DNA of 64,000 nucleotides. Origin: Segetibacter sp. (lineage in GTDB: Bacteria; Bacteroidota; Bacteroidia; Chitinophagales; Chitinophagaceae). The stretch lies in NCBI GenBank assembly GCA_028288485.1, contig JAQBNO010000163.1, positions 1 to 64,000 on the forward strand, in the 5' to 3' direction. The translations under genes were made by a program, and so were the position numbers. Within the stretch, counting starts at the first letter, position 1; each line of letters starts with the position of its first letter. The notes under the pieces are model-generated. The model saw only the letters and a list, made by a program, of their open reading frames with translations, searched no databases and was not told the DNA's origin. This document shows, piece by piece, positions 45,084-53,732 of the stretch.

Positions 45084-45782
45084 TAATGCCTCATTTTTTA
45101 TTTTATGGGCCAGTTGTTCCATTCCCAGTGCGTCTTCAGCAGTAAATTCTCCAATTCTCGTACGCCGCAGGCTGCTTAAATACCCCCCGCACCCCAACTG
45201 TTTTCCATAGTCGTGTGCGAGGCTTCTTATGTAAGTACCTGTTGTACAAACCACTTTAAAATAAACAACGGGCAATTCTATCTTCTCAATCGTGAAACTT
45301 TTTATAGTGATCGTTCTTGCTTCAAGTTTTACATCCAGGCCTTTTCTTGCCATAAGATAAACCGGCTTACCATCTTGTTTTATTGCCGAATGAATAGGGG
45401 GAACCTGTTGAATTTCTCCTGTAAACGGCCCTGTTGCCGCATGTATTTGTTCTTCGGTAACATTCGAAAAGTCTTTAATTTCAACCGGTTCACTTTCCAG
45501 GTCGTACGTAGGCGTAACAGCGCCCAAAGTAAAAGTGCCGGTGTACTCCTTTTCCATGCCCATGTATTCGTTGATCTTCTTGGTAAACTTCCCCGTGCAC
45601 ACAATCAGCAAGCCGCTCGCCAACGGGTCAAGCGTTCCCGCATGTCCTACTTTCTTAATTTTTATAAGATTGCGAATTTTTCTAACCACGTCAAACGAAG
45701 TCCAGTCTAAAGGCTTATCCACCAAAATCACCTGCCCCGCTTCGTATTTATTCAGTTCCTTTTCCAACAGCTTTTTTGGCAA
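45060..45782 (-). CDS. truB: tRNA pseudouridine-55 synthase
   Basis: The 240-residue enzyme makes pseudouridine 55 in tRNA. The catalytic loop is GHAGTLDPLASGLLIV with its aspartate near residue 52, preceded by DKPLDWTSFDVV near 22. The second motif is QVPPIHSAIKQDGKPVYLMAR near 124 (within it PPIHSAIK and YLMAR), and RSLAHDYG follows near 195. The protein is short, as in Bacteroidota that lack the C-terminal PUA domain. It overlaps the tail of tamL by 24 bases in convergent orientation. Confidence 0.96.
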   Translation of the reverse strand: MPKKLLEKELNKYEAGQVILVDKPLDWTSFDVVRKIRNLIKIKKVGHAGTLDPLASGLLIVCTGKFTKKINEYMGMEKEYTGTFTLGAVTPTYDLESEPVEIKDFSNVTEEQIHAATGPFTGEIQQVPPIHSAIKQDGKPVYLMARKGLDVKLEARTITIKSFTIEKIELPVVYFKVVCTTGTYIRSLAHDYGKQLGCGGYLSSLRRTRIGEFTAEDALGMEQLAHKIKNEALSEGHAYT

Positions 45783-46339
45783 ATGTAAATATTGCCGGGG
45801 AGTTGAGTGAGATTATGTAATTGCAGCGGTCGTAGTTACTGTGTTATGTGCCGGGCTCGAGTTTTTCATGACCCGAACGTGCCGTATATAAATTTGCTCT
45901 TTTGATACCCAGCGTTCGGTACGGCGGGCATCGGCCGTTGCGTCGCACAGCGTGTGCGGTATAACTTTTAGGAGCGGAATACCTTGCCACCAACCTTATG
46001 GTAAACCAACAGGTATAAGAGTAAGTACAAGAGCTATTAGGGCATAGCAATTTTAAAACTATACCCTATACCTATGTGAGTATAAGAAAGATCAGTAGCG
46101 TTGAAAGCGGCCCAAACCGCCTAATGGAATAAGAATACTATTACGGTATTGATGTTGGAAACAGTGCGCAATTAACCTTGAACAAATCGCGTTATTAGTG
46201 TTAGATACGCTGCTTAATTTGATATTGAAAACATTGGGTAATGATCTTGGATAAATTGTAGAATTTGAGTCGGTGGTTACTGAATAATTTTCCTTGTAAA
46301 TTTTAAGAAACGGAATTTTGTATCTGTAAATATCTGAAA
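45783..46339. other. Non-coding stretch after truB
   Basis: A partial minus copy of the dispersed repeat (GTTGCGTCGCAC, 45937-45949) is the only recognised element. I see no gene. Confidence 0.5.
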
Positions 46340-46770
46340 ATTAACGGGTTATATTTTTCTTAAACGGCTATAATTGCATTAATATAGCCGTTAGCTGTAA
46401 TTTAAGGCAAACGCCAACCTGTGTAGTAGAAGGAGTTTCCGGGATAACCAAAATTCATAGATTTGATAGGGAACCAGATCAGTCAGGCTCACTCGAACTT
46501 ATTGGAGGAGGAATGGGAAGTGGAGGCTTTAGTGCAAGTGACCACAGTCTGACAGCTAACCTAACGCCTACTTTATTATTATTATTTTATATATACAATG
46601 CCGGGGACATAATGCAGAACGCAAGCAATATTCAGAGGGAGCCGAATTAATAACTCGTGAGGCCCAAGAAAAGGAAGTAGAAAAAAAGAAAAAGCGGAAG
46701 CGGAAAACAAGAAGTTGCCGATAAAAGAGAAGGCGAGCTCTTTTAAGTCGGTAACAAAATAAAATAGACG
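46340..46770 (+). pseudogene. Frameshifted remnant of an unknown gene
   Basis: An open frame without a start runs from about 46343 and reads NGYNCINIAVSCNLRQTP, then REPDQSGSLELIGGGMGSGG and FSASDHSLTANLTPT. At a TTA microsatellite (46571-46586) the coding sense seems to pass to another frame (CRGHNAERKQYSEGAELITR, EAQEKEVEKKKK). At an A-run (46680-46695) it passes to a third (AEAENKKLPIKEKASSFKSV) that stops near 46760. Both breaks are at slippage-prone runs. The coiled-coil-like end resembles in style the secreted coiled-coil protein just downstream. I do not recognise the family. Confidence 0.4.
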
Positions 46771-46969
46771 AACACACTTCAAATGATACAAGCTACCGCT
46801 AACAGTGTGTCTATACAATTGTGGCGGGACATTAAGTATTCAATTATAAATCACTATTCTGCTTCAATGGCTAATTGTTCAGCCGTTTTTCAATTGCCAC
46901 AATTTCATAAACACTTTAACGTTGTTAGCAACCTTATACCTAACAAACCCTAAATTCGATAACACTAAC

Positions 46970-48508
46970 ATGAAATGTTTTATTTTCTTATTTATTATCT
47001 GTTGTGCATTCACAAGCAATGGTCAAACATCGGGGACCAGTTACATCAGTTCCATTGAATCCAAAGCCAATACCATCGCAAACCTGCAAAACTCAATAGC
47101 ACAATTAGAAACCAGTTTAAAAAGATGGCGGCTCGAGCGCTTGGCCCAGGATGATTTGCTACAAAAAAAATTAGCCGAAAAACTAAACGAAATAGAAAAT
47201 AGCCGGGTTTGGATCAACAGGCTAAAATCGGCGCAAAGCGGGTGGAAAGAATACAACCCCGGCTCATGTGGTGCCGGTGGACCGCCGCCAATTTGCCCGG
47301 TGAATCACTGGCACAAGGTATCGGTAAGTGATGCTATGAGAGAATACAACGAACTTAAAAATAAAGAACTGGAAAAAATACATGATGCCATAGACCAAGC
47401 TAAAAAAAATTACGACGAAAAAATTGACAAGGCAGAAAGAGACGTGCCTAAACTTTATGATGAGATTGATAAGCTAAAAGCCGAAATAGTGCAGATGAGC
47501 AAAGACTACAAAGAAGTGGTGGTTAAATCAGCTGGAAATGTACAAACAATTTATTTGGCGGAGTTAATGCGTATTGTAGCTGAAAAACATTTTATTGAAG
47601 ACCGCCTTAATATTATCACTGCAAAAATTGCAGATCTTAACATAGAAGAAACAAAAGCATTAAATGAATCCGCCGAAAAAGTACGCCGGCAAAACGAAGA
47701 GGAGAAGCAAAAAATCAGCAGCCAGATTGAGGGTAATAAGTTAAAACTGCAACAGCTTTTGCAAAGACAGCTCTCCAAACTGGATCCTTTAAAACTTGAA
47801 GACGGGAATTTGAAGCAACAACTTTTTAATATTAATAAGCAGTTGCAGGATGTTTCGAAATTAACAGCTGACCAGGTAAAAACACTAGAGGCAGAAAGAA
47901 CTACTCTTGAAGGCAGAATAGCGCAGATCCAAAAGAGCATAGAGTCTTATGAAAATGATTATACTACAAGTAAGGAACAAATTAACAACGAAAACAGGGC
48001 GTTGGAAGATAAAAAATGGAACCTCACCGTCAATCTTGCTAAAAGGCAACAAGAGACTTCGGAGTTATTAAAAAAAGCATTTACGTTAAGAAGGAAAATA
48101 TTGGAAGATGCAAAAATTGCCCGGCAAACAAACCTACAGTCAACAGGAGAGCTTTTGCTAAGCAAAAAAGCAGCAGCCCGAAAAAAATTTATGGAGTATG
48201 CCACCGACGCAGACAATGAAAGAGTAAGATTAGTAAGAGCATGCCAAAAGGCAGGGTGCGGCTGTTATGGTATTGATACCCACGGTACAATTGTAGGTAA
48301 CTGGAACAAGGCAGAAGGTTGCGTAGCCGAAATGGAAGCGGCACATTTTACCACCGACCCTATTTATGGATGTGTGGAAGAAACCGCCGTTTACAGGCAA
48401 AGTTATTCATCACTTATTAATGGCTTATCAGATGCTGATATCCAGGCATTGCAAAAACAATCCGGTAAAATCAGGTACGATTTAATATTGAAAAAGATAT
48501 CCAACTAA
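46970..48508 (+). CDS. Secreted coiled-coil protein with cysteine clusters, unknown function
   Basis: The 512-residue protein has a signal peptide (MKCFIFLFIICCAFTSNGQ) and is mostly a long coiled coil from about residue 25 to 430, rich in Lys, Glu and Gln. Two cysteine-containing parts interrupt it: GSCGAGGPPPICPVNHWHK near residue 99 and, after the coil, RACQKAGCGCYGIDTHG near residue 423 with a further GCVAEMEAAHF and YGCVEETA. I do not recognise a family. The ATG at 46970 opens the signal peptide. It is followed after 10 bases by a TPR/barrel gene, so the two form an operon and may make one envelope assembly. Confidence 0.75.
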   Translation: MKCFIFLFIICCAFTSNGQTSGTSYISSIESKANTIANLQNSIAQLETSLKRWRLERLAQDDLLQKKLAEKLNEIENSRVWINRLKSAQSGWKEYNPGSCGAGGPPPICPVNHWHKVSVSDAMREYNELKNKELEKIHDAIDQAKKNYDEKIDKAERDVPKLYDEIDKLKAEIVQMSKDYKEVVVKSAGNVQTIYLAELMRIVAEKHFIEDRLNIITAKIADLNIEETKALNESAEKVRRQNEEEKQKISSQIEGNKLKLQQLLQRQLSKLDPLKLEDGNLKQQLFNINKQLQDVSKLTADQVKTLEAERTTLEGRIAQIQKSIESYENDYTTSKEQINNENRALEDKKWNLTVNLAKRQQETSELLKKAFTLRRKILEDAKIARQTNLQSTGELLLSKKAAARKKFMEYATDADNERVRLVRACQKAGCGCYGIDTHGTIVGNWNKAEGCVAEMEAAHFTTDPIYGCVEETAVYRQSYSSLINGLSDADIQALQKQSGKIRYDLILKKISN

Positions 48509-48518
48509 AATTATACAA

Positions 48519-50141
48519 ATGAAATTTTACTTATTCGTTGCACTTATGTTTTTTTCTGCGTTTGCATTTGGCCAAACCACCACATTTGATACTATTCAGG
48601 TTAAAGTAAATGAGTGTGTTACAAAATCGCAGTGGGACGAACTGCTAGTAACAGCACCTGAGTTAATAACTGCAGCCCCAACAAAACCCGATGGTTATTT
48701 TTTTACCGCCCTGGCATTTTCTAAACTCCAGGAAAATGAGAAGGCTTTGGAATATTTAACAATGGCCGAGCAACTTGCGGATGAATCTTTTAAGAAAAAA
48801 ATTGCAGACTTGAAAGTTGAAATTTCGAATGGTACAAAAGCCAGTAAGATAGCAGCAACGATCAATAAAAATGGGGAAGATAAAAATGCAGCTGACGATT
48901 ACAGAAAGCTATGGGAGATAGATAAAACAAAAATAGAGTTTGCCTTAAATGCTGTAGAGTTGTACGTAGAACAGGAAAATTATGTTGCCGCACTGGAAAT
49001 ACTCAACTCTCCTTCAATCGCAAGTGATCCCCAGGCCAAAATACTGATAACGAAAATTAATCAAAAACCAAAAATGATTGCGTTTAATGGATACAACAAA
49101 GCCATGAAGGAAGGTGATGAAAAATTTAAACAACAAGCTTATCAAACAGCTATCGATAAATTTGAAGAAGCAATGACATTTTATGCAAAAGATGCAAAGG
49201 CAGGTTCTTACAAGCGTAAAGCACAGGAAGAATTAGCGTGGCAGACTGCAAGTAATCTTAACTCTGTTGAATCTTACAAAAGTTATTTGGCAAAATATCC
49301 TTTAGGTAAATATAAAAATAATGCAGATGATATACTGCAACGGGCATATTTAAAATTTGCCAGGGATTATGTAAAAGAAAAAAAGTTTGCGGAAGCCGTA
49401 AATTTTTACCAGGTCTACCAAAACAGTTATCCTGAAGGCCCGCACATAAATACTGCAAATAAGGAACTGTGCGAATTGTATTTTGCCGAAGCACAAAGAA
49501 ATGAAAAACTGAAACAGTCTTACAATATGACGCTGGCATTAGAACAGTATGGGCTGGCTAAAAAATGTGGTATAAACCGGGTTAGTAGTGCACATTTAAA
49601 ATCGCTTAAGCGTAAAGAAGTAAGATGGAGCAGGGATGATATGGCTTTTTTGGGGTGGCATGCCGATGAGACAAATTTATTGGGTATGATGTCTGGCTCA
49701 CTTAACAACAGAAAGCTGGGTATGTATGTGGCTTTAAGGGTAAGTGATGATATTTGGCAAACCGGAGATGCTTATTGGGAAACCAATAACAGCAATAGTT
49801 TGGTCGGGTCGCCTGATAAGAATAAAAAGTATAATGGAAAATCTTACGACCGTGTATTTTTTGGCACCATTGGAATTACTAAAAAAATTACATACCCTTT
49901 TTGGATTTATGCCGGTGCGGGTGTATGTATAAACTCACAGGTAAAAGAATTTGAACATAATACCACGGGCCAAATTGAGTATGTAAAAAACAAGGACCTT
50001 GATTATATAGCTGCTAATCCAGAAATTGGATTGCAGGTAAGGCTTGCTTTTTTAACTATAAGGTACGGTATTAATAAACCCATTACACCGTTATTTAAAG
50101 ATCAGTTTATGGAGCACTTTGGAGTGGGAATTAAATTTTAG
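48519..50141 (+). CDS. TPR protein with C-terminal outer-membrane-type domain
   Basis: The 540-residue protein has a signal peptide (ending FAFGQ). A helical repeat region of TPR type runs from about 25 to 350 (PDGYFFTALAFSKLQENEKA, AYQTAIDKFEEAMTFYAKDA, FAEAVNFYQVYQNSYPEGPH). The last 180 residues look like short beta strands of a small outer-membrane barrel (GMYVALRVSDDIW, YDRVFFGTIGITKKI, FWIYAGAGVCIN) and end in GVGIKF. The gene is 10 bases after the coiled-coil gene and is followed by a strong terminator. Function is unknown; a periplasmic scaffold anchored in the outer membrane is a guess. Confidence 0.75.
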   Translation: MKFYLFVALMFFSAFAFGQTTTFDTIQVKVNECVTKSQWDELLVTAPELITAAPTKPDGYFFTALAFSKLQENEKALEYLTMAEQLADESFKKKIADLKVEISNGTKASKIAATINKNGEDKNAADDYRKLWEIDKTKIEFALNAVELYVEQENYVAALEILNSPSIASDPQAKILITKINQKPKMIAFNGYNKAMKEGDEKFKQQAYQTAIDKFEEAMTFYAKDAKAGSYKRKAQEELAWQTASNLNSVESYKSYLAKYPLGKYKNNADDILQRAYLKFARDYVKEKKFAEAVNFYQVYQNSYPEGPHINTANKELCELYFAEAQRNEKLKQSYNMTLALEQYGLAKKCGINRVSSAHLKSLKRKEVRWSRDDMAFLGWHADETNLLGMMSGSLNNRKLGMYVALRVSDDIWQTGDAYWETNNSNSLVGSPDKNKKYNGKSYDRVFFGTIGITKKITYPFWIYAGAGVCINSQVKEFEHNTTGQIEYVKNKDLDYIAANPEIGLQVRLAFLTIRYGINKPITPLFKDQFMEHFGVGIKF

Positions 50142-50240
50142 GATGTTTACCGGGTCGTAATAATTACATTTATAAACATAAGAGACAGACTAATGAATTG
50201 TGCCCTTAACAAATACTAAAGAGTCAGCCTACAAAATAAA

Positions 50241-50330
50241 GAGGAGTTGACGAAAAGCCCCAAAACGAAGCCCCGGTAAGAACCACTTACCGGGGCTTTT
50301 TGTTCTAATCGTGTTGACGTAGCCGACAAA
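50241..50330 (+). repeat. Direct repeat copy 1, contains the operon terminator
   Basis: About 90 bases that recur in degraded form at 50575-50661. Shared words are GACGAAAAGCC, AAAACGAAGCC, ACCGGGGCTTTTTGTT and GTAGCCG. Confidence 0.75.
50268..50304 (+). terminator. Intrinsic terminator of the coiled-coil/TPR operon
   Basis: The arms AAGCCCCGGTAAG and CTTACCGGGGCTT are perfectly paired (13 bp) around AACCA and followed by TTTTGTT. An upstream AAAAGCCCC (50254-50262) could pair with the same right arm, so two folds are possible. Confidence 0.9.
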
Positions 50331-50574
50331 ACACAATTTATTTACAAGAAAATAACTCACTGACATGGGAAAGTATCGAAGAAATTAGAATAGCAGGAAC
50401 AGTAAATTCCAAAGTAAGGAATTTTGCTACTCAACATGGATCAATTGATGCCACCCATTTGTCTGGGGACAAAAAAATTGGACGTAAAAAGCAGGTTCAT
50501 ATTCCTTGGGACGAAAGAAAAATGCTGCAACCTTCTCCCGAACCAACAACAACTAAAGTTGCGTCCAACATTAA

Positions 50575-50661
50575 GCGGAGTAGACGAAAAGCCGCTAAAA
50601 CGAAGCCTCCGCAAGAACGATTTACCGGGGCTTTTTGTTGTATTCCATGTTGGCGTAGCCG
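50575..50661 (+). repeat. Direct repeat copy 2, decayed terminator
   Basis: Same order of words as copy 1, but the left hairpin arm has changed (GCCTCCGCAAG against GCCCCGGTAAG), so the stem no longer forms, while the right arm ACCGGGGCTTTTT is kept. Confidence 0.7.
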
Positions 50662-50979
50662 TAATTGTTAGTGGGTTCAAAGTAGAGATTTGTTTATCTT
50701 ACCAATTGAGAATCTAAACAAGCTTTTTAACTCATTTTATTAACCTTTTTCGCTATAGAAAAAGATGGTAATGTTATTTGTAGAACGTGCGGGTTAAAAA
50801 GATATGGTATGTTTTTTAACCAAAGCTTGATTGATAACTATAACGAAGTGAAAGGAAATTTTTGACATCCTTTTTTTACATATTCGGGTTTGATAATTGT
50901 CATTTTAATTGTCGTCTCAATCATTTTCGCTGCAATATCCTGACCTATTAAACACTATAAACACGCGGAAGCTTTCAAA

Positions 50980-51516
50980 ATGACCAAAGAATTTCCTATA
51001 ATAAAAACGGAAAGACTTTTACTTCGACAGTTTGTTGACAGCGACCTTGTAAACGTATTTCACGGTCTTTCACATCCAGAAGTTATAAAATATTATGGAG
51101 TAAGTTATAAGTCTTTGGAAGCGGCGAAAAAACAAATTAAGTTTTTTGCAGACCTTGAAAGAAATGAAAGAGGAATTTGGTGGGCTGTATGTTCATTAGA
51201 CAATAAAGTGTTTTATGGTGCCGGTGGACTAAACAGCCTGAGTAAAGAGCATAAGAAAGCTGAAGTTGGCTTTTGGTTACTTTGCGAATATTGGAACCAG
51301 GGAATTATGACAGAAGCAATGCCGCTGATTTGCAATTATGGATTTGACAAATTAGGGCTACACAGAATAGAAGGTTTTGTAGAGACCGAAAATAAAAATT
51401 GTAAGAAGGCAATGCTCAAACTCAATTTTCAATACGAAGGAACAATGCATGACTGTGAAATCAAAAATGAACAATTCATTAGCATTGATATTTATGCGAA
51501 AATTAAAGTCCCCTAA
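50980..51516 (+). CDS. GNAT-family N-acetyltransferase (RimJ/RimL-like)
   Basis: The 178-residue cytosolic protein has the GNAT fold of ribosomal-protein or amino-group acetyltransferases: IIKTERLLLRQFVDSDL near the start, AEVGFWLLCEYWNQGIMTEA near residues 88-107 with the acetyl-CoA loop Q-x-x-G-x-x-T, and LHRIEGFVETENKNCKKAML near 125. It ends with a typical LNFQYEGTMHDCE. The substrate is unknown. It stands alone, with non-coding sequence on both sides. Confidence 0.92.
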   Translation: MTKEFPIIKTERLLLRQFVDSDLVNVFHGLSHPEVIKYYGVSYKSLEAAKKQIKFFADLERNERGIWWAVCSLDNKVFYGAGGLNSLSKEHKKAEVGFWLLCEYWNQGIMTEAMPLICNYGFDKLGLHRIEGFVETENKNCKKAMLKLNFQYEGTMHDCEIKNEQFISIDIYAKIKVP

Positions 51517-52477
51517 CATCAAATATTTAGGACAATTGCAAATTGTGGCTAAAAGAACAGTCGCTAAACGACATATCTTTAACAACCAAAACATCGGCTG
51601 AAGCATAAGCAACCAAATACTCAACCATGAGCGCGCCTGATTTGTTGCGGGATTTCATTTGACACAGTTCCTAAACGTCGTCGGGATAAATGAAGACCTA
51701 ATAATAGTTTGTCTTTTTATAACTTCATCGAAGGCAACTGGTCAGAATAACATAAAGCCTAAAATCTATATTTTTGAACATACCTTCTAAAATATAACGC
51801 TCATTATGCTTAGCAACTGTTCTTTGCTAACCAAATCTTATCATCGAGAACTTCAAAGGGAATTATGAATCCCAATCCTTATATTGCCAGCTTCCTCGAG
51901 TTATTCTTGTAATTTTTGCAAGTTGCACGACTTCATCTTTCTTAATACTTAAACATCTTTACCCGGGCAACAAGAGCGGACAAGAGTTTTGCGAATAGGG
52001 GGATGCAACGTAAACAATAAGGGAGTCGGATTTGCCAGCCTCTCTCTTCGGTGGAAAGAACGCAAATAAGAGTGCCGTGTCGGACTTCCTGATTTTAGTT
52101 CTAAAACTAATTCAATAGCCTTTTCAAGTTTTAGCGAGAAAATTTAATGCTTCAAAAAAACTGTTTAACGCCTGATAAATGGGTGTTGTGTCGGCGGGTG
52201 AGAATGGCTTAAATAAAGTATGGGATACTAAAAATACAGATGGACTGTTCTTCCGATCAGTGAAAAAACCTGTGATGAAAAAAAATGGGAAACCGGTTTT
52301 AAACAACGGCTTAAAAAGATTTACTAAAAAAGAAGGCGACACTTAAATGACCTGTAAAACCGGGGCGGAAAATAAAAATTGAACTGATTATCTTTAATCT
52401 ACCAGAAGTGCAAAAGGAAACATCAGGAAACAAAACGGATGTTCAAAGAGTCGAAACGCTACCAACAAATTATAATC
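51517..52477. other. Non-coding stretch with a coding remnant
   Basis: No gene is supported in most of this kilobase. At 52196-52347 a plus frame without a start reads AGENGLNKVWDTKNTDGLFF and later VMKKNGKPVLNNGLKRFTKK to a stop; this looks like the tail of a lost gene. Confidence 0.5.
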
Positions 52478-52945
52478 ATGAAAATAAGAAATGGAATTAT
52501 AGTAATTGTCACAGTATTCATGTCTTGCAATTCAAAAACCGAAGGCAGTTTATCAAAGCCACAGGCGATGCCAATAGTGGGTACGTGGCAGCTTATTACA
52601 GGAACTTTAATAGAAAAGGGCGATACTGTAGTGACGGACTATACCAAAAAAATATCTTTCATTAAAATCATTAACGATACCCACTTTTCTTTTTTGCAGC
52701 ATGATTTGAACAAAGGAAAGGACTCTGCCGCTGTTTTCGCTTCAGGTGGAGGAAGATATTCACTAGCAGACTCTTCGTATACCGAACATCTGGAATATTG
52801 CAGCGACAGGAACTGGGAGGGTAATGATTTCAAATTCGGTGTTGAAATAAAGAATGATACATTAATTCAACGGGGAGTCGAAAAAGTGGAAAGCGCAGGA
52901 GTAGACAGGGTAAATATTGAAAAGTACGTCAGGGTGAAGGCATAA
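52478..52945 (+). CDS. Lipocalin-like lipoprotein, hypothetical
   Basis: The 155-residue product starts MKIRNGIIVIVTVFMSCNSK, a lipoprotein signal with lipobox FMSC. The mature part begins IVGTWQLITGTLIEKGDTVV, as in lipocalin-like domains of Bacteroidota, and has FSFLQHDLNKGKDS and the strands of a small barrel. It should sit in the outer or inner membrane facing the periplasm. Ligand and role are unknown. The open frame reaches back to 52439, but ATG 52478 fits the signal. Confidence 0.7.
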   Translation: MKIRNGIIVIVTVFMSCNSKTEGSLSKPQAMPIVGTWQLITGTLIEKGDTVVTDYTKKISFIKIINDTHFSFLQHDLNKGKDSAAVFASGGGRYSLADSSYTEHLEYCSDRNWEGNDFKFGVEIKNDTLIQRGVEKVESAGVDRVNIEKYVRVKA

Positions 52946-53023
52946 CTAGCGGCAATCTCATAGGGCTGGTACAAACGGGAAGAACTTAGAAAAATGTAAC
53001 AATTACCTATAAATTTCATTTGT

Positions 53024-53407
53024 ATGACAACTGCCAAACCTGCTACCATTGACGAGTATATTGCCGGTTTTCCCAGGCCTGTGCAGGAAGCCATGGAACA
53101 AATCCGGGCCACCATTAAGAAAGCTGCACCTGAAGCTGAAGAAATAATCAGTTATGCAATGCCCACTTTCACGCTTAATAAAACTTACCTGGTTTACTTT
53201 GCAGGCTACAAAAATCATATTGGGTTTTACCCAGCACCGGTAGAAAACGAAACATTTAAAGAAGAATTTTCTGCTTACAAAACAGGAAAAGGAACCGTTC
53301 AATTTCCGCTTGACAAGCCCATGCCTTTAGACCTGGTTACGCGGATTGTAGAATTCAGAATAAGGGAAAACTTAGCCCGCACAAACAAAAAAAGAAGTAG
53401 ATCATAA
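53024..53407 (+). CDS. DUF1801 (YdhG/YjbR-like) protein
   Basis: The 127-residue protein matches the DUF1801 family: TIDEYIAGFPRPVQEAMEQI near the start, PEAEEIISYAMPTFTLNKTY near residues 38-57 and FAGYKNHIGFYPAP near 62, ending KPMPLDLVTRIVEFRIRENL. A Bacillus homologue, Fra, was proposed to be an iron chaperone; otherwise function is unknown. It is 78 bases downstream of the lipoprotein gene. Confidence 0.9.
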   Translation: MTTAKPATIDEYIAGFPRPVQEAMEQIRATIKKAAPEAEEIISYAMPTFTLNKTYLVYFAGYKNHIGFYPAPVENETFKEEFSAYKTGKGTVQFPLDKPMPLDLVTRIVEFRIRENLARTNKKRSRS

Positions 53408-53732
53408 ATTGAACATTGGAAAACAGCACACCTGTAGATCAATTGGGAACTGTAATACCTGGACCCGAAAGATTACTTTTGAGTCAATTTACAGTTGAGT
53501 ATCATACCACCACAGAGTTATTGGAAAGAATCGTACGTAGTATGAATTTACGTTTGTAAGTAAAGACACAAATGAGGAGGTTTTTATTTTACGGGAAGGA
53601 TAACAATGAGAAAGCCCAATAATGCTTTGCCGTACAAGTGAGTGACACAACGATGTTGAAAAGAGATCTTAAGATGGTAGCCAAATCTCCCATATTGCTC
53701 AAACCCTACAAAATTTATCAATCGCGGTACTA
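53408..53732. other. Gap with dispersed repeat
   Basis: A short plus frame (53416-53559, 47 codons from a TTG) ends in protein-like sequence (LSQFTVEYHTTTELLERIVR), possibly a remnant. A full dispersed repeat lies at 53632-53658. Confidence 0.45.
53632..53658 (+). repeat. Dispersed intergenic repeat, copy 8
   Basis: The copy contains GTACAAGTGAGTGACACAAC followed by GATGTTG, identical over 27 bases to 32776-32802. Confidence 0.75.

Larger units (their letters stand above)
50142..50979. other. Gap with duplicated terminator region
   Basis: Besides the two direct repeats the gap shows no gene. A plus frame across 50424-50717 crosses the second repeat and is treated as chance. Confidence 0.5.
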
